From Brevibacterium yomogidense (lineage in GTDB: Bacteria > Actinomycetota > Actinomycetes > Actinomycetales > Brevibacteriaceae): a stretch of 64,000 nt of DNA. A program made the translations under genes and the position numbers. Each line of letters starts with the position of its first letter. The stretch's first letter is position 1. The DNA lies in NCBI RefSeq assembly GCF_900163715.1, contig NZ_FWFF01000005.1:180931-244930 (forward strand), in the 5' to 3' direction. The notes below the pieces were generated by a model. It did no database searches, had not been told where the DNA came from, and saw only the letters and a list, made by a program, of their open reading frames with translations. This document shows, in pieces, positions 34,484-42,384 of the stretch.

Positions 34484-35202
34484 GGCAGGAACGCCTCCGT
34501 CCAGGTGTCCAGCATGGGCTCCGTGCGGTGATCGCGCCCGGAGAACGTGTAGGTCAGCGCCATCCCGCGCATGCTCGTGAAGACGAGGTCGAGCGTGCGC
34601 CGGAACTCCGGCGCGGACGCCGCCACGTCGCCGAACGACACTGCAGATCGCTCGCGCACCCGCCGCAGCACCTGCCGCTCGTGGTCGACGATCTCTCCCG
34701 CGAGCTCCGGATCCGTCCGCGCGGCGATCCACGTCTCCATCGCGGCCCAGAAGTTGGGAGCGAAGAACGTCTCCCACATCCTCGCGACCGCCCACGCCAC
34801 CCGCGCAGGCACATCCGACGCATCGGGCGCGGCATCCGCGTCCGGCGCACTGTCCGCATGCGCCTCCAGCGCGTCGTCCATCCGCTCCTCCATGAGGCGC
34901 CGCACGGCCGCAGCCAGCAGCACCCGCTTGGAGGGGAAGTGGTGCAGCAGCTTGCCGCGCGACACAGCGGCCCGCCGCTGGACGCGCAGCGTCGTCGTCG
35001 CCGCGTACCCGTCCTCCAGCAGACAGTCGATCGCCGCGGCGAGGATCGCGTCCTTCGCGACCCTGCCGCGCTCCTGTCCCCCGTCGCCGGGGCTCGGGTC
35101 GCCCCCGCCGAGGTCCCGGTCGGCCGGGGCGGACTGGTCCGCCCGGCCGACCGGGACCTCGGCAGCGGGGTTCTCCGGCGTGCTGATCGGTGTGCCGATC
35201 AG
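34480..35202 (-). CDS. TetR-family regulator, start uncertain
   Basis: The HTH-containing N-terminus AKDAILAAAIDCLLEDGYAATTTLRVQ ... GKLLHHFPSKRVLLAAAV is typical TetR, followed by a ligand domain. No ATG, GTG or TTG occurs in this frame between 34965 (inside the HTH) and the upstream SDR gene's beginning. The only plausible codon is CTG at 35200-35202, which overlaps the SDR stop as CTGA. Alternatively the true start lies in another frame reached through a sequencing error in the adjacent hairpin. It is expected to control the acyl-CoA genes around it. Confidence 0.7.
   Translation of the reverse strand: MIGTPISTPENPAAEVPVGRADQSAPADRDLGGGDPSPGDGGQERGRVAKDAILAAAIDCLLEDGYAATTTLRVQRRAAVSRGKLLHHFPSKRVLLAAAVRRLMEERMDDALEAHADSAPDADAAPDASDVPARVAWAVARMWETFFAPNFWAAMETWIAARTDPELAGEIVDHERQVLRRVRERSAVSFGDVAASAPEFRRTLDLVFTSMRGMALTYTFSGRDHRTEPMLDTWTEAFLP
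35107..35163 (-). terminator. Very stable imperfect hairpin between SDR and TetR genes
   Basis: Arms 35107-35133 (27 nt) and 35138-35163 (26 nt) are complementary except for one extra base (GGGG against CCC); the loop is CTGG. It lies 36 bp past the SDR stop but inside the proposed TetR N-terminal extension. It shares a 15-mer with 21515-21529. Confidence 0.75.
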
Positions 35203-35203
35203 C
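35182..35203 (-). terminator. Perfect hairpin over the SDR stop codon
   Basis: GCTGATCGG (35182-35190) pairs with CCGATCAGC (35195-35203) around TGTG. It contains the SDR stop (35199-35201) and the candidate CTG start, so it could influence translation as well as termination. Confidence 0.6.
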
Positions 35204-35951
35204 GCGGTGCCATGCGGATGGCACCGTCCAGACGGATGGTCTCGCCGTTCAGCATGGGGTTCTCGACGATCTGCGCGGCCATGAGGCCGAACTCCTCGGG
35301 GACGCCCAGGCGGGACGGGTGCGGCACCTGTGCGCCGAGCGACTTGAGGGTCTCCTCCGACGCCCCGAGCATGAGCGGGGTGTGGAAGATGCCGGGCGCC
35401 ACAGTCATGACGCGGATCTTCGACGACGCGAGGTCGCGGGCGATCGGCAGGGTCATGCCCACGATGCCGCCCTTGGACGCGGAGTACGCGGCCTGGCCGA
35501 CCTGCCCGTCGAACGCCGCGGCGGATGCAGTGTTGATGACGACTCCGCGCTCCTCGCCCACAGGCTCGATGTCCTGCATGAACGCCGCGGCGAGACGGAT
35601 GACGTTGAAGGTGCCGATGAGGTTGACCGTCACGACCTTCGAGAAGGCATCGAGCGGGAAGACGCCCTTCCGCCCGGCGACGCGGTGCGAACCGCCGATG
35701 CCCGCGCAGTTGACGACGATGCGGAGGTCGCCCAGCTCCTTCGTGCGCTCGATGGCCGCCTGGACCTGTGCCTCGTCCGTCACGTCGCCCTCGACGAAGA
35801 TGACGTCGTCGCCCAGCTTGGCGATCTCGTCGGAGCCCTTGAGGTCGAACGCCACGGCCCGGCCGCCCCGCTCGACGATCGCCTGCACTGTCGCGAGCCC
35901 CAGCCCGGACGCTCCTCCTGTGACGAAGGCGACCTGGTCCTTGATCTGCAT
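35199..35951 (-). CDS. SDR, HSD17B10-like 3-hydroxyacyl-CoA dehydrogenase
   Basis: A 250-residue SDR resembling type II 3-hydroxyacyl-CoA dehydrogenase. TGGASGLG is the cofactor motif; Ser in NTASAAAFDG, and Tyr/Lys in YSASKGG form the catalytic set; the C-terminal PLMLGASEETLKSLGAQVP region is the substrate-loop signature of this group. It oxidises 3-hydroxyacyl-CoA with NAD+, the third step of beta-oxidation. The start follows GAAGGAG and is divergent from the thiolase gene. Confidence 0.88.
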   Translation of the reverse strand: MQIKDQVAFVTGGASGLGLATVQAIVERGGRAVAFDLKGSDEIAKLGDDVIFVEGDVTDEAQVQAAIERTKELGDLRIVVNCAGIGGSHRVAGRKGVFPLDAFSKVVTVNLIGTFNVIRLAAAFMQDIEPVGEERGVVINTASAAAFDGQVGQAAYSASKGGIVGMTLPIARDLASSKIRVMTVAPGIFHTPLMLGASEETLKSLGAQVPHPSRLGVPEEFGLMAAQIVENPMLNGETIRLDGAIRMAPR

Positions 35952-35995
35952 GGTGATGCTCCTTCTCCGAGCGCTCTGCCCTATGGAAAACGATT

Positions 35996-36015
35996 ACCAG
36001 TCCATCTTGACTGGT
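35996..36015. promoter_or_regulatory. 20-bp palindromic operator candidate
   Basis: ACCAGTC (35996-36002) and GACTGGT (36009-36015) are perfect inverted repeats with a 6-bp spacer, in the SDR-thiolase divergent promoter. The size fits a TetR dimer site. Confidence 0.6.
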
Positions 36016-36047
36016 TTTGGGCGATATGTGAAGCTGGGCACACAATC

Positions 36048-36065
36048 ACCGAACATTCGTTCAGT
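36048..36065. promoter_or_regulatory. Second imperfect palindrome in the same promoter
   Basis: ACCGAAC-ATTC-GTTCAGT matches at 6 of 7 inverted positions. It lies 42 bp upstream of the thiolase start, nearer that gene than the other palindrome. Confidence 0.45.
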
Positions 36066-36106
36066 TGAATTCGCCGATCTCGATTCACTCTCACCGAGGA
36101 GAACCC

Positions 36107-37249
36107 ATGACCGACGCAGTCATCGTCGCCGCCCGTCGCACCCCCACCGGAAAGCGCGAGGGCGTACTGTCCGGCGTGCACCCCGCAGACCTGTCCGCCC
36201 ATGTCCTCGAGGACCTCGTGAAGACGGCGGGCGTCGACCCGGCACTCGTCGAGGACGTCATCTGGGGCTGCGTCACCCAGGCCGGCGAGCAGACGGGCGA
36301 CATCGCGCGCACCGCGGCCCTGTCAGCAGGCTTTCCCGAAACGGTCACCGGCGTCACCGTCGACCGCCAGTGCGGCTCCTCGCAGCAGGCGGTCCACTTC
36401 GCCGCCGCGGGAATCGTCGCGGGCCAGTACGACATCGTCATCGCCGGCGGCGTCGAGTCCATGTCGCGCAACCCCATGGGCTCCTCCTCGATGGGCAAGA
36501 ACCCCTACGGCGACCGCTTCATGGAGCGCTACGACGGCGTCAAGCCGAACCAGGGCGTCGGCGCGGAGATGATCGCCGAGCGCTGGGGCCTCACCCGCTC
36601 GCAGGTCGACGAGCTCGCACTGGAATCCCATGCCCGCGCTGCTGCGGCCACGGACTCCGGCGCCTTCGCCTCGCAGATCACCCCGATCCAGACGGAGCAC
36701 GGCCTGATCTCCGCGGATGAGGGAATCCGCCGCGGCGGCACCGCGGAGGGCCTGGGCAAGCTGAAGACCGTCTTCAAGGAGGACGGCATCGTGACGGCGG
36801 GGAACTCCTCGCAGATCTCCGACGGCACTGCGGCCCTCCTCATGATGAGCGGCGACCGCGCCAAGGAGCTGGGCCTCAAGCCGATCGCCCGGATCCACAC
36901 CGCAGTGCTGGCGGGAACCGACCCCGTCATCATGCTCACCGCACCCATCCCTGCGACGCAGAAGGCACTGAAGAAGTCCGGACTCAGCGTCGATGACATC
37001 GGCGTGTTCGAGGTCAACGAGGCCTTCGCCACCGTCCCGCTCGCCTGGCAGCAGGAGCTGGGCGTCGACTTCGCGAAGGTCAACCCGAACGGCGGCGCCA
37101 TCGCGATGGGCCACCCGCTGGGCGGATCCGGCGCGCGCCTCATGACGACGATGGTCCACCACATGCAGGACAAGGGCATCAAGTACGGCCTCCAGACCAT
37201 GTGCGAGGGCGGCGGACAGGCCAACGCGACGATCCTCGAGCTGCTCTGA
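36107..37249 (+). CDS. Acetyl-CoA acyltransferase (thiolase)
   Basis: A 380-residue thiolase with the nucleophile Cys89 in RQCGSSQQ, His336 in AMGHPLGGSG and Cys366 in MCEGGGQ. It cleaves 3-ketoacyl-CoA (or condenses acetyl-CoA). The ATG follows GAGGAG. Its stop overlaps the next start by one base (TGATG), coupling it to the acyl-CoA dehydrogenase. Confidence 0.93.
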   Translation: MTDAVIVAARRTPTGKREGVLSGVHPADLSAHVLEDLVKTAGVDPALVEDVIWGCVTQAGEQTGDIARTAALSAGFPETVTGVTVDRQCGSSQQAVHFAAAGIVAGQYDIVIAGGVESMSRNPMGSSSMGKNPYGDRFMERYDGVKPNQGVGAEMIAERWGLTRSQVDELALESHARAAAATDSGAFASQITPIQTEHGLISADEGIRRGGTAEGLGKLKTVFKEDGIVTAGNSSQISDGTAALLMMSGDRAKELGLKPIARIHTAVLAGTDPVIMLTAPIPATQKALKKSGLSVDDIGVFEVNEAFATVPLAWQQELGVDFAKVNPNGGAIAMGHPLGGSGARLMTTMVHHMQDKGIKYGLQTMCEGGGQANATILELL

Positions 37250-38421
37250 TGGTCGCGAGGAACCTCTACGAAGAGGACCACGAGGACTTCCGCCGCACCG
37301 TCGCCGCCTTCTTCGACAAGGAGGTCGTGCCCCACCAGGATCGCTGGGAGGAGCAGGGCTTCGTCGACCGCTCGATGTGGAAGGCCGCGGCCGAGGCCGG
37401 GCTCATCGGATTCTCCCTGCCGGAGCAGTACGGCGGCGCGGGCGTCACCGACTACCGCTTCGAGATGATCCGCGGCGAGGAGTCCGCACTCCGCGGCATC
37501 CAGTCCTCCATCAGCGGATGGGGCGTGTCCGACGGGATCGTCCCCGGATACCTCACGGGATTCGGCAGTGAGCACCTGCAGGAGAAGTACCTGCCGGGGC
37601 TGGCTGCCGGCGATCTCATCGGCGCGATCGCGATGACGGAGCCGGAGGCGGGATCGGACCTCCAGAACATCCGGACCCGCGCCGTGCAGGACGGCGACGA
37701 CTGGGTGATCGACGGGGCGAAGACGTTCATCACGAACGGACAGACGTGCGACTTCGTCATCGTCGTCGCGAAGACCGATCCCGACGCCCGCGGTTCGCGC
37801 GGCACCTCGCTCTTCATCGTCGACGAGGGAACGCCCGGCTTCACAAAGGGTCGGAACCTCGACAAGGTCGGCCTCGCGGCCCAGGACACCTCCGAGCTGT
37901 CGTTCGAAGGCGTCAGGGTGCCGTCCTCGCAGCTGCTGGGAAAGCTCAACGAGGGCTTCATCCACCTCATGATGAATCTGCCGTACGAGCGGATGGGCAT
38001 CGCATCCGGCGGTCTCGCCGGCGCTCGCGCGGCCTTCCGCTGGACGGCCGATTACGTGTTCTCCCGTCAGGCGTACGGCGGGACGATCGGCGACCTCCAG
38101 GCGACCCAGTTCGAGCTCGCGGATCTCGAAGCGCGCATCGACATGCTCGAGGCGTACGTCGACCGCTGCGCACTCGCACTCAACGCGGGCACGCTGACGG
38201 CGATCGACGCGTCGAAGGCGAAGATGCTGGGCGCCGACCTCCAGATCGACGTCGTGACGCGAGGACTCCAGCTGCACGGCGGCTACGGCTACATGCTCGA
38301 GTACCCCATTGCACGGGCATTCCGAGACAGCCGTATCCAGTCGATCTACGGCGGCACGTCCGAAGTCATGAAGCACATCATCGGCAAGGACATCCGGTCG
38401 CGCTACCGACAGGATCGGTGA
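37249..38421 (+). CDS. LCAD-type acyl-CoA dehydrogenase
   Basis: A 390-residue flavoprotein. The FAD and substrate segments AMTEPEAGSD (128-137) and FITNGQTCDF are present. The C-terminal motif reads IYGGTSE (366-372), having Gly at the place of the usual catalytic Glu of short/medium-chain enzymes. Instead Glu247 in LPYERM sits where long-chain and isovaleryl-CoA dehydrogenases place their base. It therefore looks like a long-chain-type enzyme and is not inactive. It is translationally coupled to the thiolase gene. Confidence 0.9.
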   Translation: MVARNLYEEDHEDFRRTVAAFFDKEVVPHQDRWEEQGFVDRSMWKAAAEAGLIGFSLPEQYGGAGVTDYRFEMIRGEESALRGIQSSISGWGVSDGIVPGYLTGFGSEHLQEKYLPGLAAGDLIGAIAMTEPEAGSDLQNIRTRAVQDGDDWVIDGAKTFITNGQTCDFVIVVAKTDPDARGSRGTSLFIVDEGTPGFTKGRNLDKVGLAAQDTSELSFEGVRVPSSQLLGKLNEGFIHLMMNLPYERMGIASGGLAGARAAFRWTADYVFSRQAYGGTIGDLQATQFELADLEARIDMLEAYVDRCALALNAGTLTAIDASKAKMLGADLQIDVVTRGLQLHGGYGYMLEYPIARAFRDSRIQSIYGGTSEVMKHIIGKDIRSRYRQDR

Positions 38422-38468
38422 CGCACCGGAGACTCCGGATGCACTGACTCCCACGCCATTGGGAGCAC

Positions 38469-38496
38469 GAAGGGGCGGGCCTCGGCCCGCCCCTTC
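38469..38496 (+). terminator. Terminator after the acyl-CoA dehydrogenase gene
   Basis: GAAGGGGCGGGCC (38469-38481) and GGCCCGCCCCTTC (38484-38496) form a long GC-rich stem with a tight loop, 48 bp after the stop. Confidence 0.8.
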
Positions 38497-38730
38497 CGCA
38501 TGCGCGAACGATGCTCAGCAGAAGCGACTAGGATCACAAGTTGAGCAAGACCTCGATTATGCGATGCTCTTCCCTTGCGCTCTGGGTGATCAATCGATAA
38601 GTTCTACCCCGAGGTCGGCGATCCCTGGATCGGCACCCGGCACAGAAGCCGTGATCGGTCCGACCCCGATCCAAGACCAACGGGCAGCGGACACCCGCCT
38701 GCCTGTCCAATGAAGGCGAAGGTGACTTCA
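38497..38730 (+). other. Spacer before the TRAP operon
   Basis: Between the terminator and dctQ no gene was recognised. The spacer must contain the TRAP operon promoter; no -35/-10 pair could be assigned with confidence. Confidence 0.5.
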
Positions 38731-39270
38731 ATGACTCGAGTGAACGCAGGCATGGACAAAGTGCTCTCCGTGCTCACCGCGATCGCCGTTGTAGCGATGA
38801 TGCTGCACGTCGTCGCGCACGCGCTCATGCGCTTCTTCCTCAACTCCCCCCTCTACGGCACCAACGAGATCGTGTCGTACTGGTACCTGCCGATCGTCGC
38901 GCTGCTGGGCATCCCCGCAGCCCATCTGCAGAAGGAGCACATCACCGTCGTCCTGCTGGTGGAGAACCTCGGCCGGAAGGCCCAGAACGTCTTCCTGATC
39001 TTCGCCTGCACCATGGGCGCCATCGTGAGCCTGGGCTTCATGTACTACGGCTTCCAGGAGGCCATGGACAAGATGGCCATGGGCGCCACCGCCGGCGTGA
39101 CCGACATCGTGACCTGGCCGGTGTACTTCCTCGTGCCCCTGGTCTTCTTCTTCCTGGCAGCGCTCTACATCCTCGACATCTTCGTCGTCGCCCGCACCGG
39201 CGACCCGGACATCGATGTCCGCACCGGGCAGAAGGCCGAAGCCGAACCGCTCGACGAGACCGCTCTCTGA
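38731..39270 (+). CDS. dctQ: TRAP transporter small permease
   Basis: A 179-residue membrane protein (186 if the ATG at 38710 is used) with four hydrophobic segments and the family segment YGTNEIVSYWYLPIVALLGIPAAHLQKEHITV, in which Glu and Trp residues are typical of DctQ. It forms the membrane complex with DctM. AAGGTG lies 8 nt before ATG 38731, which is preferred. The C-terminus is acidic. Confidence 0.88.
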   Translation: MTRVNAGMDKVLSVLTAIAVVAMMLHVVAHALMRFFLNSPLYGTNEIVSYWYLPIVALLGIPAAHLQKEHITVVLLVENLGRKAQNVFLIFACTMGAIVSLGFMYYGFQEAMDKMAMGATAGVTDIVTWPVYFLVPLVFFFLAALYILDIFVVARTGDPDIDVRTGQKAEAEPLDETAL

Positions 39271-39317
39271 GACGCCGTCTCCACGAGCCCCACCACATTC
39301 TTGGCGAAGGACCCACG

Positions 39318-40877
39318 ATGACAGCTTCGAACCTCACCACCGACGACAACGGCACCGCAGCCGGTGCCCCGTCGACCACCTCTCTGGCCTCCGGCACGCT
39401 CCTGCCCACCGGCAACCGCCGCAAGCCCGGCAAGACCGCACTGATCGTCTGCTTCGTCCTCCTGGCCGTGTGCCTGGGCGGATTCTTCACCAGCTCCTCC
39501 GGCCCCGTGGCCGGCCTGTGGTGCGTGGCGATGATGATCCTGCTGATGTTCATGTCCGTACCCGTCGCGTTCTCACTCGCGATCCCCAGCCTGATCGGCG
39601 TCTACGGACTCTCCGGCGTGCCGGCCATGGCGAACATCCTGGCCACCTCGCCCTTCAACGCGGTCTCCTCCTGGACCTACTCCGTGCTGCCCATGTTCAT
39701 CTTCATGGGCATGCTGCTCGCGCAGTCCGGCATGGCCGCACGCATCTACCGCGCCACCGACCGCTGGTTCTCCTGGCTGCCCGGCGGCCTGGGCATCGGC
39801 ACCACCGCAGCCGGCGCCGGCCTGGCGTCGGTGTCCGGCTCCACGATCGGCATGACCTACACACTGGGCCGCGCCGGCATCCCGGAGATGCTGCGCGCAG
39901 GCTATGACAAGCGCATGGCCGTGGGCACCGTCATCGTCTCCGGCCTGCCCGGCGGACTGATCCCCCCGTCGATCCTGCTCGTCGTCTACGCCGGCATCGC
40001 CTCCGTGCCCGTCGGACCCCAGCTCATGGCCGGCGCCGTGCCCGGCATCCTCATCGCCTGCAGCTTCGGCCTGTTCATCTTCTGCATCGGCATCTTCGCC
40101 CCCAAGCTCGTGGGCCGCGGCAAGAACGCCACCGGAGGAGTCCAGGAGAAGGTCACCTGGGCACAGCGCTTCCAGTCCCTCGGTGAGATCTGGGGCTTCC
40201 CGCTCATCATGATCGTCCTCTTCGGCGGCATGTTCTCCGGCGCGTTCACCCCCACCGAGGCCGGTGCCGCCGCCGCCCTGACCGCGATGCTGCTGACCCT
40301 CTGGTACACGCGGAAGAACAACCCCGTCGGCAACGTCTCCCGCGCCGCGGTGTCCACCGTGTCCTCGACCGCCGCGATCTTCTTCATCATCATCGGCGCG
40401 GAGATGCTGACCAAGCTGCTGGCGATCACCGGACTGGCACCGGTCATCACAGAGTTCATCACCGGACTGGGACTCAACCGAATCGGCTTCCTGCTGGTCC
40501 TCGTCGTCCTCTACCTCTTCATGGGCATGTTCTTCGACACCCTGTCCATGATGCTGCTGACCATCCCGATCCTGCTGCCGACCCTGGCAGTCATGGAAGT
40601 CAGCCCCCTGTGGTTCGGCGTGTTCGTCGTCCTGCTGGGCGAGCTGGGCATGATCACCCCGCCCGTGGGCATCCTGTCCTTCATCGTCCACAACATCTCG
40701 AAGAACCCGGAGGTGAACCTCGGTCAGACCATCACGCTGAAGGACATCTTCACGTCCCTGCTGTGGTTCCTGCCCGTCGCGGTCCTCTTCCTGATCCTCA
40801 TGATCGCGGTGCCGCAGATGACCGAATGGCTGCCGGACCTCCTCGAACGCACAGCCGGCGCCACAGCCACCCAGTAG
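39318..40877 (+). CDS. dctM: TRAP transporter large permease
   Basis: A 519-residue polytopic protein with about 12 hydrophobic segments, including PPSILLVVYAGIA and GMFFDTLSMMLLTIPILLP, features of the ion-transporter DctM family. It couples solute uptake to a Na+ (or H+) gradient. A 37-residue hydrophilic N-terminus precedes the first span. GAAGGA is 8-9 nt before the ATG. Confidence 0.92.
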   Translation: MTASNLTTDDNGTAAGAPSTTSLASGTLLPTGNRRKPGKTALIVCFVLLAVCLGGFFTSSSGPVAGLWCVAMMILLMFMSVPVAFSLAIPSLIGVYGLSGVPAMANILATSPFNAVSSWTYSVLPMFIFMGMLLAQSGMAARIYRATDRWFSWLPGGLGIGTTAAGAGLASVSGSTIGMTYTLGRAGIPEMLRAGYDKRMAVGTVIVSGLPGGLIPPSILLVVYAGIASVPVGPQLMAGAVPGILIACSFGLFIFCIGIFAPKLVGRGKNATGGVQEKVTWAQRFQSLGEIWGFPLIMIVLFGGMFSGAFTPTEAGAAAALTAMLLTLWYTRKNNPVGNVSRAAVSTVSSTAAIFFIIIGAEMLTKLLAITGLAPVITEFITGLGLNRIGFLLVLVVLYLFMGMFFDTLSMMLLTIPILLPTLAVMEVSPLWFGVFVVLLGELGMITPPVGILSFIVHNISKNPEVNLGQTITLKDIFTSLLWFLPVAVLFLILMIAVPQMTEWLPDLLERTAGATATQ

Positions 40878-40894
40878 TACAGCCACCCAGTAGT
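40863..40894 (+). repeat. 16-bp duplication over the dctM stop codon
   Basis: ACAGCCACCCAGTAGT repeats exactly at 40863-40878 and 40879-40894. The first copy holds the TAG stop at 40875-40877; the second repeats it. Confidence 0.95.
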
Positions 40895-40902
40895 ACAGCA
40901 GT

Positions 40903-40936
40903 GAGGGCCGACCGGCCACACGGTCGGTCGGCCCTC
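40903..40936 (+). terminator. Terminator after dctM
   Basis: GAGGGCCGACCG (40903-40914) pairs perfectly with CGGTCGGCCCTC (40925-40936) across a 10-nt loop, 25 bp after the stop. It may lower expression of the binding-protein genes or mark a separate promoter for them. Confidence 0.75.
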
Positions 40937-41000
40937 TACCCGCCCCACCAGTTCGCAGATATTTCCGGGAGAGATCCTCCCGGCAGAAAGTGAGACCACG

Positions 41001-42305
41001 ATGGTCCTCTCCGCAGCGCGCACCCAGCGCACTCAGCGTCTTCGCCGCCTCGCACCCGCCGTCGCCGGCGCCAGTGCACTCGCCTTCGCCCTCACCGCCT
41101 GCGCCGGTTCCGCCGGCAGCGGCGGAGCCGGCGGCGGCGGCGACGCGGCCGGCGCCTACGAGGCCGGTGCCAGCCAGGAGGACGTGGATGCCGCACTCGC
41201 CGACCTCGAACCGGTGGAGATCATCTACCAGCCCTCGGCCTCCTCGCAGGAGTCCGTCCAGTCACCGTCGGGCACGGTGCTCGCGGAAGCGATCGAGGAG
41301 CGCTCCGGCGGCAAGATCACGGTCGACACCGTCTGGGGCCAGGCGATCGCCGGATACTCGGAGATCCACGACGCGCTGGGCGACGGCCGCATCGACCTCG
41401 CCTACACCCTGCCGGTCTACGACCCCGCGCAGTTCCCGGCGGTCAACGCGCTGGGCGATGCGCTGGGTGGACTCGACCCGTCGCCGTTCGTGGGCGAGAT
41501 GATCACGAACGCCGTCGCCACCGACGTCGCGTGGCAGACACCGGAGATCGTCGCGGAGTACGAGGAGCTGGGCATCTCGCCGATCGCTCCCACCGTCGCC
41601 TCCGGCGGCTACTACACGATGTGCAACACCCCGGGCGTCGAGGAGTCGGACTTCGACGGCCGCCAGGTCCGCATCGCGTCCAAGACGCAGGGCGAACTCA
41701 TGTCCAGCATCGGTGCCTCACCCGTCTCGATGGAGTACACGGAGACCTTCGAGGCCCTCCAGCGCAACACGGTCGACTGCACCCTGGGGCAGCTCGTCCC
41801 GTCCGCGGAGAGCGGCATCTTCGAGGTCGCCCCGCACATCGGATACATGACGGAGACGAGCATCTCCCGCAGTCCCGGCGCGCTCATCGCGGGGTCCGGC
41901 GTCAACGACCTGCCCCTGGGCTACCAGCAGGTCATCTTCGATGCCTACACCGACTACTTCCACGGCCAGATGATGACGACCATCAACGGCAACGCGGTCG
42001 GGATCGGCATGGCCAAGGAGGCTGACGGCGAGATCGAGCAGATCCCCGAGGAGTTCCAGCAGGACATCGCGCAGTTCAGCGAGGACAAGCGCACGGAGCT
42101 CGCCGATTCCGGTGTGGCCGGCGACGAACTCCAGGGCCGTGTCGAAGAATCCGCGGAGAAGTGGGCGGCTCGCATCGAGGAGCTGGGCTACTCCGACGAG
42201 GGATCGACCGAGGACTTCGATGAATGGTTCGACGAGGACACGGACTTCCGCCCCGTCGGCCAGGCGATCTTCGATGAGGTGATCCTCCCCCACCGACCTG
42301 CCTGA
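41001..42305 (+). CDS. dctP: TRAP substrate-binding lipoprotein (first copy)
   Basis: A 434-residue binding protein with a Sec-type signal peptide and lipobox LTAC. The body has DctP-family features such as VWGQAIAGYSEIHDALGDGRIDLAYTLP and CTLGQLVPSAESGIFEVAPHIGYM. It is longer than most DctP proteins (about 330) because of a C-terminal acidic region ending in DEWFDEDTDF. It is clearly paralogous to the next gene. The solute is unknown. Confidence 0.9.
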   Translation: MVLSAARTQRTQRLRRLAPAVAGASALAFALTACAGSAGSGGAGGGGDAAGAYEAGASQEDVDAALADLEPVEIIYQPSASSQESVQSPSGTVLAEAIEERSGGKITVDTVWGQAIAGYSEIHDALGDGRIDLAYTLPVYDPAQFPAVNALGDALGGLDPSPFVGEMITNAVATDVAWQTPEIVAEYEELGISPIAPTVASGGYYTMCNTPGVEESDFDGRQVRIASKTQGELMSSIGASPVSMEYTETFEALQRNTVDCTLGQLVPSAESGIFEVAPHIGYMTETSISRSPGALIAGSGVNDLPLGYQQVIFDAYTDYFHGQMMTTINGNAVGIGMAKEADGEIEQIPEEFQQDIAQFSEDKRTELADSGVAGDELQGRVEESAEKWAARIEELGYSDEGSTEDFDEWFDEDTDFRPVGQAIFDEVILPHRPA

Positions 42306-42384
42306 TCCGCGCAGATCACCCCGAGTTCCACCCCTCGGGCGGCGCTCATGAGGAGCGCCGCCCCGTCGACTCAAAGGAGAGCCG

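Noticed and set aside
36065..36106. Extended N-terminus of the thiolase from ATG 36065
   Set aside because: The start at 36107 has GAGGAG and matches the normal thiolase N-terminus; the extension covers the operator region.
36529..38454. 641-codon minus-strand open frame opposite the thiolase and acyl-CoA dehydrogenase genes
   Set aside because: Both sense genes have complete family motifs; long antisense frames are expected at this GC content.
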